A DNA stretch of 64,000 nt from NCBI RefSeq assembly GCF_000439455.1, contig NC_021833.1, positions 248,001 to 312,000 on the forward strand, in the 5' to 3' direction. Within the stretch, counting starts at the first letter, position 1, and every line of letters starts with the position of its first letter. The notes under the pieces are model-generated. The model made no database searches. It worked only from the letters and a program-made list of their open reading frames with translations, and had not been told where the DNA came from. The translations under genes were made by a program, and so were the position numbers. Shown one piece after another: positions 28,656 to 37,687 of the stretch. This DNA comes from Spiroplasma diminutum CUAS-1. GTDB taxonomy: Bacteria > Bacillota_I > Bacilli_A > Mycoplasmatales > Mycoplasmataceae.

Positions 28656-29678
28656 ATGGCAGGAAAAAAACCAGTATACGTTTCTATGGATTTAGGAACT
28701 GCATATACATTAGTATACATTGAGGGAAATGGGATTGTTTATAACGAACCTTCAATTGTTGCTTATAAAATTAAAGAAAATAAAATTGTTGCAGTAGGTG
28801 AAGAAGCTTACAAAATGATAGGTAAAGGTAACAAAAATTTAAGAATAGTTAGACCAATGGTTGATGGAGTTATTACTGATATAAAAGCAACTCAAGCTCA
28901 ATTAAATTATATTTTTGCAAGATTAAGATTAGAAAAAACTTTAAAAGGATGTGTAATGTTATTAGCATGTCCATCAGTTATTACTGAATTAGAAAAATCA
29001 GCACTTAAAAAAATTGCACTTAATTTAGGTGCAAGTGAAGTGTTTATTGAAGAAGAAGTTAAAATGGCAGCTTTAGGTGGTGGAGTAAATATTAATGCTC
29101 CAACTGGTAACTTAGTTGTTGATATGGGTGGAGGAACTACTGACGTTGCAGTTATTGCATCAGGGGATATAGTTCTTTCAAAATCTGTAAAAGTTGCAGG
29201 TAACTATTTAAATGAAGAAATTCTAAAATTTGTAAGAGCACAATATGGAATGGAAATTGGTATTAAGACAGCTGAAACAATCAAAATTAATATTGGTTCA
29301 TTAGCAAAAGTTGCTGATGAAAAATCAATGAAAGTTTACGGACGTGATGTTGTTTCTGGATTACCAAGAGAAATTGAGATCACACCAGAAGAAATGAGAG
29401 AGGTATTGAAAGTACCTTTATCAAGAATTATTGAATTAGTTGTTCAAGTTCTTGAACAAACTCCACCAGAATTGGCAGGAGATATTTTCAGAAATGGAGT
29501 TGTTCTTTGTGGAGGAACTGCATTAATTAAAGGTATTTCAAAATATTTTGGAGATACTTTACAATTACCAACTAAAGTTGGTGAACAACCATTATTAGCT
29601 GTTATTAATGGAACAAAAAAATATCAATCAGAAGTTTTTGAATTATTAAGAGCTTCAAAAATTGAATTAAGTTATTAA
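28656..29678 (+). CDS. mreB: MreB-type bacterial actin
   Basis: A 340-residue actin homologue. YVSMDLGTAYTLVY (phosphate-1 loop, residues 8-21), VDMGGGTTDVAVI near residue 155 (phosphate 2) and VVLCGGTALIKGI near residue 282 (adenosine loop) are all intact, so it should bind ATP. In Spiroplasma, several MreB paralogues form the internal ribbon that sets helical shape and drives swimming; Mycoplasma lack them. No mreC, mreD or rod genes lie nearby, and only one copy is in this window. GTGAGG precedes the ATG. Confidence 0.95.
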   Translation: MAGKKPVYVSMDLGTAYTLVYIEGNGIVYNEPSIVAYKIKENKIVAVGEEAYKMIGKGNKNLRIVRPMVDGVITDIKATQAQLNYIFARLRLEKTLKGCVMLLACPSVITELEKSALKKIALNLGASEVFIEEEVKMAALGGGVNINAPTGNLVVDMGGGTTDVAVIASGDIVLSKSVKVAGNYLNEEILKFVRAQYGMEIGIKTAETIKINIGSLAKVADEKSMKVYGRDVVSGLPREIEITPEEMREVLKVPLSRIIELVVQVLEQTPPELAGDIFRNGVVLCGGTALIKGISKYFGDTLQLPTKVGEQPLLAVINGTKKYQSEVFELLRASKIELSY

Positions 29679-29709
29679 AACACCAAAAGGTGTTTTTTTC
29701 TTTTTTTTA
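29677..29709 (+). terminator. Intrinsic terminator of mreB
   Basis: AAAACACC and GGTGTTTT around AAAA, then a long T-run interrupted by one C. Confidence 0.88.
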
Positions 29710-29766
29710 ATTTTATATGGAAAAATTTCTATTAATTTTAAAAAATATATAACTTTTTTTGTTTTA

Positions 29767-29775
29767 TGATATAAT
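29767..29775 (+). promoter_or_regulatory. Extended -10 promoter of the small RNA
   Basis: TGATATAAT at 29767-29775; transcription would start near 29783. No convincing -35. Confidence 0.55.
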
Positions 29776-29782
29776 GATTTTG

Positions 29783-29957
29783 AAATTACAAGAGATTGTG
29801 ATTTTGCCAATATAGATTGAAGGATGTGCGTGTCCAAAAAAGCTGATTATCTTTTAAATTATGCAGATATTTAAGTGAAATTTTTGAATGAGTAAATTTT
29901 ACTTAAATAATAATTTATAAATTTAATAATAAAAAAACCCTTTTAAAGGGTTTTTTT
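29783..29957 (+). ncRNA. Candidate small RNA resembling Mycoplasma MCS4 (U6 snRNA-like)
   Basis: Between mreB and the ferredoxin gene lies about 175 bp with its own extended -10 promoter and a strong terminator, without an open frame. The 5' part contains TTACAAGAGATTGTGA and TTGAAGGATGTGCGTGTCC. These recall the ACAGAGA and GCGCAAGGATGACACGC blocks of eukaryotic U6 RNA; a 125-nt RNA of Mycoplasma capricolum, MCS4, was described as U6-like. A hairpin at 29871-29906 (TTAAGT...ACTTAA) follows, so a mature RNA of about 125 nt is possible. Identity as MCS4 rests on memory of these blocks. Confidence 0.5.
29931..29957. terminator. Bidirectional terminator between the small RNA and ferredoxin
   Basis: AAAAAAACCCTTT and AAAGGGTTTTTTT form a 13-bp stem with T-runs on both strands. 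Confidence 0.9.
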
Positions 29958-30138
29958 ATTCGTCTCCTATTTTAACAGCTCCAGTTGGACAAACCATCTG
30001 ACATTCTACTAATTCTAGATCATTTTCATTTGCTTCTGCAAATCCATCATCATCCATGAAAAGAGTTTCAGTTTCATCAATTTGTACACAGGCCATACAC
30101 CCTATACACATTGGTTTATCAATTCAAGTTTTCTTCAT
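29956..30138 (-). CDS. fer: Ferredoxin, single [4Fe-4S]
   Basis: A 60-residue acidic ferredoxin. CIGCMAC near residues 11-17 supplies three cluster cysteines and CPTGAV near residue 50 the fourth, with Pro following as usual for a 4Fe-4S site; an additional Cys precedes at VECQMVCP. It carries single electrons at low potential. The most obvious client in this window is IspG, which needs reduced ferredoxin or flavodoxin. The fifth codon is TGA (Trp). GGAGAT lies just before the start on the minus strand. Confidence 0.93.
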
Positions 30139-30229
30139 AAAACCATCTCCTTTTCATTAATATAATAACAATAATTTTAATTATTTCTATATTTAATTTA
30201 TAATATATAAGTTATGAGGTGAAAAAAGC

Positions 30230-30907
30230 ATGAGCCTAACAAGAATGGAACGTAATAAGCAAATTCATGAACAAGTTAAAAAAGAAATTGCCTATAAAAA
30301 AAATATACAAGATGAAAAATCAATAATACATTCTACTTTTGAAAAATTAAGAGTAATTGATTTAGATTTTTTTAAAGAAAAACTTAATATTTTTGATGCA
30401 AAGCATGAATTTGAAAAACCATACTTAGATAGAGATAAATCATCAAGTTTATTTCCAGAGGAAATTAAATATGAAATGAAATTAGAAATATCTGAATTAA
30501 AAAAAATAGGTATTAATCATGTGATAAGCAACTCAAAACCTGTTATTGAAGAAGATGATTCTTTAACTTTAAGAAGTGAAAAATATATAAACTTATATAA
30601 TAGCTTACTTGCTAATGAAAAAGGTTTTGAAAGAAATATTAATAAATTAAAAGAAAAGCAAGCAGGCCTAAAAAATACACCTCAAGATATATCAATGACA
30701 ACTGTTCAACAAGTTAGAAGTAAAGATAATAGAACTACTCAACAAATGATTATTGAAGTTAATGAAAAAAATGAAAAGGGTCAAAATAGACTTTTGAAAA
30801 CTTGAAAAACATATGAAAAAAAATATCGATTCAAATGAGCATTGCCATTATTAATAATAATGACAATTCTAATGTTTTTAGCAATTATCATACCAATTTT
30901 TTTATAG
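30230..30907 (+). CDS. Tail-anchored coiled-coil membrane protein
   Basis: A 225-residue protein: a highly charged, mostly helical cytosolic part (residues 1-195, rich in Lys and Glu, probable coiled coil near 1-45 and 115-150) and one hydrophobic helix at the very end (WALPLLIIMTILMFLAIII, about residues 201-222). No signal peptide or enzyme motif. Placed 19 bases before cmk, so likely in the cmk-der operon. Two TGA Trp codons lie before the anchor. Function unknown. Confidence 0.7.
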
Positions 30908-30926
30908 AAGGGTAATTTAATAATAA

Positions 30927-31589
30927 ATGAAAAATATTAATATAGCAGTTGATGGAACAGCTGGATCAGGTAAAAGTTCTGTGATGATAGAAGTTGCTAA
31001 AAAAATAAATATGAATTTCATAGATACTGGTGTAATGTATAGAGCATTTACAAAATTATGTTTGGTAAACGATGTAGATTTTTTAATAAGTGAACAAATT
31101 TCAGATCAAATTAAAAATTTTAATTTTAAATATATTAATGAACGTTCTATTCTAGTAAATGATATAGATTATGGAAAAAATATTTTTGATTATGATGTAG
31201 CAGAAAATATCAAATATGTTGCAAAAAATAATGATGTTCGAGAATTTATGGTTAGAGAACAAAGAAAAATGTCTCAATCTAAAAATAATATAGTAATTGG
31301 TAGAGATATTACAACAGTAGTGTTGCCAGATGCAGAATTAAAAATTTACTTTGATTGTTCAGTTGAATCTAGAGCAAAAAGAAGATTTGATCAAAATGAA
31401 AGAAAAAATATTAAACCAAACGTTTATGAAGATATCCTAAGACAAATTCAACAAAGAGATGACTATGATAAAAATAGGGAAGTAGGACCTTTAAAAGTAA
31501 GTCCAGATTCATGATATTTAGATACAAGCAATTTAAGTATTGAACAAGTTATAGAATTAGTATTAAAAAAAATAGAAGAGATTAAATAA
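30927..31589 (+). CDS. cmk: Cytidylate kinase
   Basis: A 220-residue CMP/dCMP kinase. The P-loop GTAGSGKSS is at residues 10-18; [12 protein letters not shown] near residue 32 and [21 protein letters not shown] near residue 128 are the substrate and core motifs, and RAKRRFDQN is the lid. It phosphorylates CMP and dCMP with ATP. The cmk-der-gpsA-hup order matches Firmicutes. A TGA Trp near residue 196 splits the apparent frame. Confidence 0.95.
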
Positions 31590-31611
31590 TTATTTAAGGG
31601 GGTGTAGATTT

Positions 31612-32925
31612 ATGGCAAGAAAAGGAATAGTTGCAGTTGTTGGTAGACCAAATGTTGGTAAATCTACATTATTTAATAGAATTATTAGAGAAAAAAAGGC
31701 TATTGTTGAAGATAAACCAGGAGTTACAAGAGATAGAATGTATGGTCAAGCAGAATGATTGACAATGCCTTTTATTGTTGTTGATACTGGTGGAATAACA
31801 TTGCAAGATAGTCCTTTTTCAAAAGAAATTAGAATGCAAGCTGAAATAGCAATTAAAGAAGCTGATGTAATAGTTTTTGTAATTAACTATAAAGATGGGA
31901 TCACTCAAGAAGATGAAGCTGTTGCAAAAATATTATATAAGACTCATAAACCAGTTATTTTAGCTGTTAATAAATATGATAGAAAAGATCAATTTGAAGA
32001 ATCATATACGTTTATGACCCTTGGTTTTGGTGAACCTTGTTTAATATCTTCTACTCATGGTATAGGAGTAGGAGATTTATTAGATAAAGTAATTGAAAAT
32101 ATGCCTAAATTTAATGAAAATAACTTTGAAGAAGAATTAAAATTAGCAATAGTTGGTAGACCAAATGTTGGTAAATCAAGTCTTGTAAATGCTCTTGTTG
32201 GAGAAGAAAGAATGATAGTCTCTGATATTGCTGGAACAACTGTTGATGCAGTTGATACCAAAATAAAATACAATGGGAATGAATATACAATTATTGATAC
32301 AGCTGGTATGAGAAAAAAAGGTAAGATATATGAAAATCTAGAAAAATATAGTTATCTTAGATCTGTTACAAGTATTAATAAAGCAGATATTGTTTTATTA
32401 ATTTTAGATGCAAGTCAGAAAGTAGCAGATCATGATACAAATATTGGTGGGGTTGCATTTGAAGAAAATAAACCTATAATAATTATTGGTAATAAATGAG
32501 ATTTAGTTTCCAATAAGGAAACAAATACTATGAAGAGAAAAGAAGAAGAAATTAAAGCATATTTTAAATATTTAAATTATGCTCAGGTTTTATTCTTATC
32601 AGCAAAAGAAAATAAAAGAGTAAATAAAATTTTTGAAATTATTGATTTAGTTCAAAAAAATATTAAAAAAAGAATTAGAACCAGTTTACTAAATGAAATT
32701 TTTAATAAGGCTCAATTAATTAATCCTGCTCCAAATCATAATGGAGGTAGATTAAAAATATTTTACGCTTCTCAAGTTGAAGCATATCTTCCAACATTTG
32801 TTTTATTTGTAAATAACCCAGAATTTGTACACTTTTCTTATAAGAGATTTTTAGAAAATCAAATAAGATCACAATTTGACTTTAGTGGTGTACCAATAAC
32901 AATCATTTTTAGAGAGAGGAAATAA
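31612..32925 (+). CDS. der: Ribosome biogenesis GTPase Der (EngA)
   Basis: A 437-residue protein with two tandem GTPase domains and a C-terminal KH-like domain. G1 motifs are GRPNVGKST (residues 11-19) and GRPNVGKSS (182-190); G3 motifs DTGGI and DTAGM; G4 motifs NKYD and NKWD, the latter with a TGA Trp. Der is needed for 50S subunit maturation. The strong GGGGTG ribosome-binding site precedes ATG 31612. Followed by gpsA after four bases. Confidence 0.97.
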
Positions 32926-32929
32926 AAAA

Positions 32930-33934
32930 ATGGCAAGCGAAAAAATAGCAATAATAGGAACAGGAGCTTATGGAACAGTTTTAGCAAATGTTTTAGCTGA
33001 TAATGGACATGATGTAATTATGTACGGAATTGAAGAAGTTCAAGTAGATGATATTAATAATAGCCATTTAAATTCTAAGTTTTTTCAGGACTTATTACTT
33101 AATTCAAATATTAAAGCAACTACAGATTTTGCAGTTGCAATGGAAAAGGCAAACGTTGTAATTTTAAGTGTTCCAACTTTTGCGTTAGATAATGCAATTG
33201 AAAATGTTATAAAGTATGGAAAGCGTGAAATGCATATAATAAACGTTGCAAAAGGGCTTGATGAAGAAAATCTTGATGTTTTAAGTAAAAAAATTAAAAA
33301 GAAATTTGAAGGTACTGGTGTTATGAAAAGTTATGGTGGAATTTATGGTCCATCAGTTGCAATTGAAGTAATCATGAGAAAACCAACTTGTGTTATGAGT
33401 TGTAATGAAGATGAAAAAATAGCAACATATATTGCGAAATTATTCTCAAATGAGTATTTTGTTGTTAAAGTATCAACTGATGTTATTGGTTGTGAAATTG
33501 CAGCTGCATTAAAAAATAGTGTTGCAATTGCCGCTGGAATTCTACATGGATTTTCAGCAGCAGATAACTCAAAAGCTTCTTTAATAACTATTGGTAATGC
33601 AGAAATATATAATGTTGCGAAACATTTTGGTGCCAAAATAGAAACTTTTATGAATTTTGCAACTTTAGGTGATCTAATTCTTACAGCTTCATCGTTGAAA
33701 TCAAGAAACTTTTCTCTAGGAGTTCAAATTGCTCAAAAAGATGATGCAAAAAAAGTTTTAACCTCTCATAAGAACACTGTTGAAGGGGTTTTATCTTGTA
33801 AATTAGTCTATGAAATGTGTAAAAAATATAAAATTAGTGCACCAATGTTTGAAATACTATATAAAATACTATACAATAATCATAAGCCTAGTGGGTTAGT
33901 TAATGATTTTTTCCAACACGCTAAGGTAGTATAG
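32930..33934 (+). CDS. gpsA: Glycerol-3-phosphate dehydrogenase [NAD(P)+]
   Basis: A 334-residue enzyme interconverting dihydroxyacetone phosphate and glycerol 3-phosphate for lipid synthesis. The Rossmann motif IIGTGAYGTVLA is at residues 8-19; KGLDEENLDVLS near residue 107, GGIYGPSVAIEV near residue 137 and the catalytic Lys in CEIAAALKNSVAIAAGI near residue 190 match GpsA. The canonical GPS(F/H)A(x)E motif is GPSVAIE here. It sits four bases after der. Confidence 0.95.
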   Translation: MASEKIAIIGTGAYGTVLANVLADNGHDVIMYGIEEVQVDDINNSHLNSKFFQDLLLNSNIKATTDFAVAMEKANVVILSVPTFALDNAIENVIKYGKREMHIINVAKGLDEENLDVLSKKIKKKFEGTGVMKSYGGIYGPSVAIEVIMRKPTCVMSCNEDEKIATYIAKLFSNEYFVVKVSTDVIGCEIAAALKNSVAIAAGILHGFSAADNSKASLITIGNAEIYNVAKHFGAKIETFMNFATLGDLILTASSLKSRNFSLGVQIAQKDDAKKVLTSHKNTVEGVLSCKLVYEMCKKYKISAPMFEILYKILYNNHKPSGLVNDFFQHAKVV

Positions 33935-33954
33935 ATAAAAGGGGTATAAGAACC

Positions 33955-34230
33955 ATGACAAAAAAAGAATTATCTGAAAAACTATCAGCTGAATTTGGTA
34001 GCACTAAAGCAGAAGCTGAAAGAATGATTAATTATGTTTTTGATGAAATATCAAACGCATTAGTTAAAAAAGAAGAAGTAGCAATTGCAGGATTCGGTAA
34101 ATTCGTTACTGCTGAAAGAGCTGCTCGTGAAGGTGTAAACCCAGCAACTGGAGCAAAAATTAAAATTGCTGCAACTACTGTAGCAAAATTCAAAGTAGCT
34201 AAACAATTAAAAGAAGCAGTTGCTAAATAA
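33955..34230 (+). CDS. hup: HU-family DNA-binding protein
   Basis: A 91-residue HU, a dimeric nucleoid protein that bends DNA. MTKKELSEKLSAEFG, a dimerisation core and the beta-arm region GFGKFVTAERAAREGVNPATGAKIKIAATTVAKFK are all present. The arm reads NPATG, keeping the intercalating proline. It lies 20 bases after gpsA with GGGGTATAAG as ribosome-binding site and ends the operon at a terminator. Confidence 0.97.
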   Translation: MTKKELSEKLSAEFGSTKAEAERMINYVFDEISNALVKKEEVAIAGFGKFVTAERAAREGVNPATGAKIKIAATTVAKFKVAKQLKEAVAK

Positions 34231-34242
34231 TAAAAAACATTT

Positions 34243-34265
34243 AAGACTTGCTATTAGCAAGTTTT
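34243..34265 (+). terminator. Intrinsic terminator of hup
   Basis: ACTTGC pairs with GCAAGT around a TATTA-type loop, followed by TTTT. Confidence 0.75.
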
Positions 34266-34281
34266 AATTTTGCAAATTAAA

Positions 34282-34833
34282 ATGTTTGAATTATTTAAAT
34301 CTGGTTTAATAAGTAAAAAAGCTCTTTTAATCTTAAACTACTCAAAAATTAAAATTAATGAAAATCAGTTAGCTATAATACTAATAATTATGGAATTATC
34401 AAATGATGATCAAAAAAATTTCACACCATCACAAATTTCAGAACATATGATGATTTCTAAAGAAGAAATTGAAAAAGAAATAGCAGATCTTCTAAAAAAT
34501 AGAATAATAAAATTGGAACAAAAAGGTAAAAAAACCATTTTAAATCTTACTCCCTTATTTAATAGACTACTTGTAGATTTTGAAGAAAGACACTCAAACT
34601 TAGGACAAGATAATAATTATACTTTTGTTGAAAAAATTTTCAATTATAAACTTAACGCTGAAGAAATTGAAAAGATTGAGAACTATATTGAATTAGGAAT
34701 CTCAAAACCAAAAATAATGTCATTAATTGATGAATATAAAATTAATAATATTACTGAATTACTTAAAAAATTAGAGGAAAATTCTAAAAAAAGTTCAGTA
34801 AAAATAACTATGTATAATTGATTAAATGATTAA
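34282..34833 (+). CDS. DnaD-like N-terminal domain protein (replication initiation type)
   Basis: A 183-residue protein. Residues 1-100 resemble the winged-helix DnaD N-terminal domain: KKALLILNYSKIKINENQLAIILIIMELSNDDQKNFTPSQISEHMMISKEEI. Residues 115-180 may be a reduced version of the DnaD C-terminal helical domain. DnaD helps load the helicase in low-GC Gram-positives. ATG 34282 is used; an in-frame TTG at 34270 is possible, but neither has a clear ribosome-binding site. The last codons (with a TGA Trp) overlap the recU gene by 26 bases in convergent arrangement, where B. subtilis has dnaD and recU in neighbouring loci. Confidence 0.75.
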
Positions 34834-35293
34834 ATAATATATTAAAATCAAAATAAATACCTGAAATATCTATTTCTAAAAAGTTATCTTGGAAATATTT
34901 GAAGGGTATTTTTTGAGTTTTAATATTCTTAAGATCTGAAATATTTAAAAGGAATAACTTTTCATATATATGAAAGTAAATAAGTAAAAAGCCAATACCC
35001 TTATTATTTTTTACTTTTTCTAATTTATTAAGTTGATGTTTCTTTATATTTCTTAAATTAAAAAATTCCATTTCAGTTTCTTTTGCTTCAAATTCTAAAT
35101 AAAAACCATTTCAAAGTCCAATATAATCACAAAAATAGTTTTTATTTAATCTTGCAGTAATAATATTATTTTCAACAGAAAGAATATTATTACTTATAGG
35201 CATTTTATATATAAGAGCATTATTTTCATCTAATCTATTAATACTATTGTTTATTAATGTTTCTAAATACATACCTTTATTTTTTAAAATCAT
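34808..35293 (-). CDS. recU: Holliday junction resolvase RecU
   Basis: A 161-residue RecU-type endonuclease that cuts Holliday junctions in recombination. GMYLETLINNSI at the N-terminus, IYKMPISNNIL, DYIGLWNGFYLEFEAKETE (residues about 57-75, with the Asp, Glu and Lys of the PD-(D/E)xK site) and FNLRNIKKHQLNKL match the family. The ATG is preceded by AGGTGAT. It ends convergently inside the DnaD-like gene's 3' end without a visible terminator. Confidence 0.9.
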
Positions 35294-35376
35294 AATATCA
35301 CCTATGATATTAATCGTTATATTTTTACAAAATTTTATAAAATAAGATAAAATTAAAATAAATGGGGGCTAAAAAA

Positions 35377-35706
35377 ATGGCAGATTATATTAAATTAACA
35401 AAGCAAGATATTATCAATAAAGACTTTGAAGTTGAATTTAAAGGTTATAAAGTAGAAGAAGTGGATTCTTTTCTAGATATAATTGCAGAAGATTATAAAG
35501 TTTTTACTGAAAGAGAAATTAAAAGAGAAGAAAAAATAACTGCATTAGAAGAAAATGTAAATAGATTGTCAAATGAATTAACTCAAACTTTGGCAACTTT
35601 AAAATTAAGTGAAAGTCAAATGGATGCTCTAGCAAGAGCTGGTTTGAATAGTTCTGATTTAATTAAGAGAATTGCTAATTTAGAAAAAGACAAGTTTAAC
35701 AAATAA
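35377..35706 (+). CDS. gpsB: Cell division protein GpsB / DivIVA-like
   Basis: A 109-residue coiled-coil protein with the DivIVA/GpsB N-terminus: YIKLTKQDIINKDFEVEFKGYKVEEVDSFLDIIAEDY. GpsB in walled Firmicutes couples cell division to wall synthesis; in a wall-less cell only a division or membrane role remains plausible. ATG 35377 is chosen because GGGGG lies eight bases before it; an upstream in-frame ATG at 35362 overlaps that site. gpsB next to rnpB and recU is the Bacillus order. Confidence 0.85.
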   Translation: MADYIKLTKQDIINKDFEVEFKGYKVEEVDSFLDIIAEDYKVFTEREIKREEKITALEENVNRLSNELTQTLATLKLSESQMDALARAGLNSSDLIKRIANLEKDKFNK

Positions 35707-35726
35707 TTTAGTATAAAATAATCAAT

Positions 35727-36095
35727 GAGATTAAATTTGAATCAACTGCTATATTTGAAAAATGATATAGAGGAAACTCCACGCTTGCACATTCTGAGAT
35801 GAATGTAGTGTTTGTGCTAAAGGAAAAAATAACTTTAGGTACCAATTTATTGGTAACGACTTAGGCATAATCTAAGGGTACTTGTACCTATGATGAGCTT
35901 TTTAAAGTGCCACAGAGACGATTAACTAGAAATAGTGAAATGGAACGGGTAAACTCCACAAGCAAGAAACTCAAATTTTGGTAGAGGAGCTTAAAGGTGA
36001 GGAATTGAACAAGCCTTTGGGATCGCTAAATGCGATAGATAGATAGTTGATGCACGTAAGTGTTACAAAACGTGGGTTATGATAATTTAATTTCA
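35727..36095 (+). ncRNA. rnpB: RNase P RNA
   Basis: About 369 nt, the catalytic RNA of tRNA 5' processing. Conserved blocks are plain: GAGGAAACTCCACGC near 35770 (CR-I), CACAGAGACGA near 35910, AGTGAAATGGAACGGGTAAA near 35933-35953 (CR-IV region) and GTGGGTTATGATA near the 3' end (CR-V). P1 is formed by GAGATTAAATT (35727-35737) and AATTTAATTTC (36084-36094). A TATAAA at 35712 inside the end of the gpsB region may be its -10. It is framed by gpsB and cinA. Confidence 0.95.
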
Positions 36096-36118
36096 CTATA
36101 TTTTTTAAGGATTTGTAT

Positions 36119-36571
36119 ATGAACGAATTATTTCAATATTTAAAACTAAATAATTTAACAATATCTACTTGTGAGTCTTTCACCGGAGGATATTTTGCAA
36201 ATGAAATAACAAATATTCAAGGTGTAAGTCAATATTATAAAGGTAGTTTTGTTTGTTATAGTGATGAATATAAAATAAATGTTTTAGATATTGATATAGA
36301 AATAATTAAAAAATATAGTTCAGTTTCAAAAGAAGTATTAAATTTAATGTTAAAAAATACTTATAAAAAACTTAAAACTGATATAGTTCTTGCATTTACA
36401 GGTTTTGCTCCACCAAAGGATGATAATCCAAAATCTGGATTAAGTTATATTGGTTTTAAAAAGCAAGATAATATATCTATTTTTGAATTTAAAGTTGATC
36501 AAGACATTACAAGAGAGCAATATAAAAATAAAGCTTGTAATTTTTTAATAGATAAATTGTTAAATAGCTAA
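36119..36571 (+). CDS. cinA: CinA C-terminal domain protein (NMN deamidase type)
   Basis: A 150-residue protein that matches only the C-terminal amidase domain of CinA: LTISTCESFTGGYFANEIT near residue 14, VSQYYKGSFVCYSDEYK near residue 37 and VLAFTGFAPP near residue 89. The domain hydrolyses nicotinamide mononucleotide in PncC proteins. The molybdopterin-binding-like N-terminal half of full CinA is absent. Located before recA, the classic cinA-recA pair. Start by AAGGA eight bases upstream. Confidence 0.88.
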   Translation: MNELFQYLKLNNLTISTCESFTGGYFANEITNIQGVSQYYKGSFVCYSDEYKINVLDIDIEIIKKYSSVSKEVLNLMLKNTYKKLKTDIVLAFTGFAPPKDDNPKSGLSYIGFKKQDNISIFEFKVDQDITREQYKNKACNFLIDKLLNS

Positions 36572-36619
36572 TTTTTTTCTTCAATTAATCGATGATGATA
36601 ATTGAGGAGGAAAATAATT

Positions 36620-37660
36620 ATGATTGAAAAAACATTAGAAAAAAATAAAAATGAGGTACTTTTAAATATGAGTAACAATAATATTTATGATGATCCAGCC
36701 TTTAAAAACGTATTAAAAGATATTGAAAAAACTTTTGGTAAAGGTTCAATTATGAAATTGGGTGATTCAGTAAACTCTGTTATTGAGGTCATTCCAAGTG
36801 GAAGTTTTTTATTAGATAGAGCAATTGGAGTTGGGGGTTATCCAAAGGGAAGAATCATTGAAATTTATGGTCCTGAATCAAGTGGTAAAACAACACTTTC
36901 TTTACATGCAATTGCTGAAGCACAAAAAAATGAAGGTAGAGCTGCGTTCATTGATGCAGAACATGCGTTAGACCCAAGATATGCTCAAAATATCGGAGTA
37001 GATATTAATAATTTGGTTGTAGCACAACCAGACTCAGGAGAACAAGCATTAGATATTTTGGAAATGTTAGTGAAATCAAACACTATTGATATTGTAGTTG
37101 TTGATTCAGTTGCAGCACTTGTTCCAAAAGCTGAACTTGAAGGGGAAATGTCAGACCAACAAATTGGTCTTCAAGCTAGGTTGATGTCAAAAGCTTTAAG
37201 AAAATTAAATGGTATCGTTTCAAAAACAAATACAACTGTAATTTTTATTAATCAATTAAGAGAAAAAGTCGGAGTAATATTTGGTAATCCTGAAACTACT
37301 CCTGGTGGAAGAGCTTTAAGATTTTATTCTTCATTGAGACTTGAAGTAAGAAAAGGTGAAACTATTTCTACAAATGGAGAAGCAACTGCAAATAAAGTTA
37401 AAATTAAAGTTGTTAAAAATAAAGTAGCTCCGCCATTTAAGACTTGTCAAATAACAATTGCCTATAATAAAGGAGTTGAAAAGGACTTAGAAGTCATTGA
37501 AATGGCAACTATTTATAATGTTTTAACAAAAGCTGGTGTTTGATATTCTTATAAAGATGAGAAAATTGGTCAAGGAAAAGAATCTGTAAGAGAATGATTT
37601 AACAAAAATCCTGATAAATATATTGAAATTCAAAATAAATTAAAGGAATGTATAGAATAA
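36620..37660 (+). CDS. recA: Recombinase RecA
   Basis: A 346-residue RecA, the strand-exchange ATPase of homologous recombination. Walker [10 protein letters not shown] at residues 84-92, [24 protein letters not shown] (Walker B), the [22 protein letters not shown] loop and [25 protein letters not shown] (L2) are intact, so the protein looks functional, unlike the truncated recA of some spiroplasmas. The start is set by GAGGAGG upstream of ATG 36620; about 20 residues precede the usual N-terminus. Confidence 0.98.
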
Positions 37661-37687
37661 AAAAATCGAGTAATTCTCGATTTTTTT
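37661..37687. terminator. Bidirectional terminator between recA and the YhgE-like gene
   Basis: AAAAATCGAG and CTCGATTTTT around TAATT. The stop codon of the minus-strand gene overlaps the last stem bases. Confidence 0.88.

Noticed and set aside
29783-29957. SRP RNA (4.5S) between mreB and ferredoxin
   Set aside because: The conserved domain IV block (GGTCCGGAAGGAAGCAGC type) is absent.
31759-32499. Apparent separate genes split by TGA, for example within der
   Set aside because: TGA is Trp in this organism; the pieces join in one frame with continuous conserved domains. No frameshift or pseudogene is needed.
34270-34281. TTG start for the DnaD-like gene
   Set aside because: No ribosome-binding site supports it and the ATG 12 bases later begins the conserved part.
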